This document shows positions 5,386 to 5,467 of a stretch of 5,467 nucleotides of DNA, one piece after another. The notes below the pieces were generated by a model, which was given only the letters and a program-made list of their open reading frames with translations, was not told the origin of the DNA and searched no databases. Each line of letters begins with the position of its first letter. The first letter of the stretch is position 1. Both the position numbers and the translations under genes were made by a program. The DNA comes from an uncultured Alphaproteobacteria bacterium (GTDB lineage: Bacteria > Pseudomonadota > Alphaproteobacteria > Rhodobacterales > Rhodobacteraceae), in assembly GCA_929200295.1 (NCBI GenBank), contig CAKMZE010000057.1:11324-16790 (forward strand). The letters are read 5' to 3'.

Positions 5386-5467
5386 TGAACCGCCCCGGTT
5401 TTACCGGAGGCTGCCTAGGCAGTACACCCATTAATTTCTGTTCAAACACATGATCTTGTGATTCAAT
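5386..5467 (+). mobile_element. Probable IS3-family (IS51-group) terminal inverted repeat, element continuing rightwards
   Basis: Starting at 5386 the sequence TGAACCGCCCCGG, then TTTTACCGGAGG, closely resembles the terminal repeat I recall for IS629/IS3411-type elements (TGAACCGCCCCGGGTTTCC, then TGGAG). The first 13 bases are identical and about 21 of 25 match. The inward-pointing TG end implies that the element lies to the right. A 12-bp palindrome CTGCCTAGGCAG follows at 5411-5422. No orfA or orfB reading frame can be confirmed in the 82 bases left, so it may be an intact element cut by the window edge or a remnant end. The target duplication cannot be assessed with only one end. Confidence 0.5.

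Noticed and set aside
5262..5453. 63-residue plus-strand frame after the tRNA
   Set aside because: No ribosome binding site or recognisable product, and it runs through the inverted repeats and the IS-like end.
5146..5467. Prophage or ICE integrated at tRNA-Arg
   Set aside because: No integrase gene and no duplicated tRNA 3' end (att repeat) is visible in the downstream bases.
1..5467. CRISPR array, toxin-antitoxin pair or defence island
   Set aside because: No spaced direct repeats, no small paired genes and no defence domains are seen on either strand.

Overview
The window is a piece of an alphaproteobacterial chromosome, most likely from the Rhodobacterales (Roseobacter group). Supporting this are a taurine:pyruvate aminotransferase of roseobacter type, an NDUFS4-like complex I subunit (confined among bacteria to alphaproteobacteria and relatives), and an alphaproteobacterial SOS box (GTTC-N7-GTTC) in front of uvrB. 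GC content looks moderate for the group. All identifications come from reading the sequence; no database search was run.

Layout from left to right. Positions 1-381 (minus) hold the first 127 codons of tpa, a taurine catabolism gene that runs off the left edge. Its upstream region (382-511) carries a direct repeat resembling the TauR operator, yet no divergent tauR gene follows. In its place is a REP-associated tyrosine transposase (RAYT) gene at 578-1081 (plus), with a REP-like palindrome on each side in inverted orientation. The downstream palindrome lies inside the coding sequence. The RAYT keeps its HUH motif but has Phe where the catalytic Tyr is expected. uvrB (1083-3293, minus) converges on it with one base between the stop codons. 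A 144-bp divergent region follows, with a LexA box covering the uvrB -10 element. Next come an M29-family metallo-aminopeptidase (3438-4676, plus) and an NDUFS4-like subunit (4759-5070, plus). A tRNA-Arg(TCT) gene with encoded CCA sits at 5146-5222. The right end (5223-5467) is non-coding as far as visible, rich in short dyads, and contains at 5386 a sequence closely resembling the terminal inverted repeat of IS3-family (IS51-group) insertion sequences.

The genes do not form one pathway. They are housekeeping units (DNA repair, peptide turnover, respiration, tRNA) plus the edge of a taurine locus. The accessory signals are the RAYT/REP unit inserted at the tpa upstream region and the probable IS end after the tRNA. 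The most unusual item is the RAYT/REP unit: a self-flanked, possibly catalytically dead RAYT whose C-terminus is encoded by a REP and which abuts a TauR-like operator.
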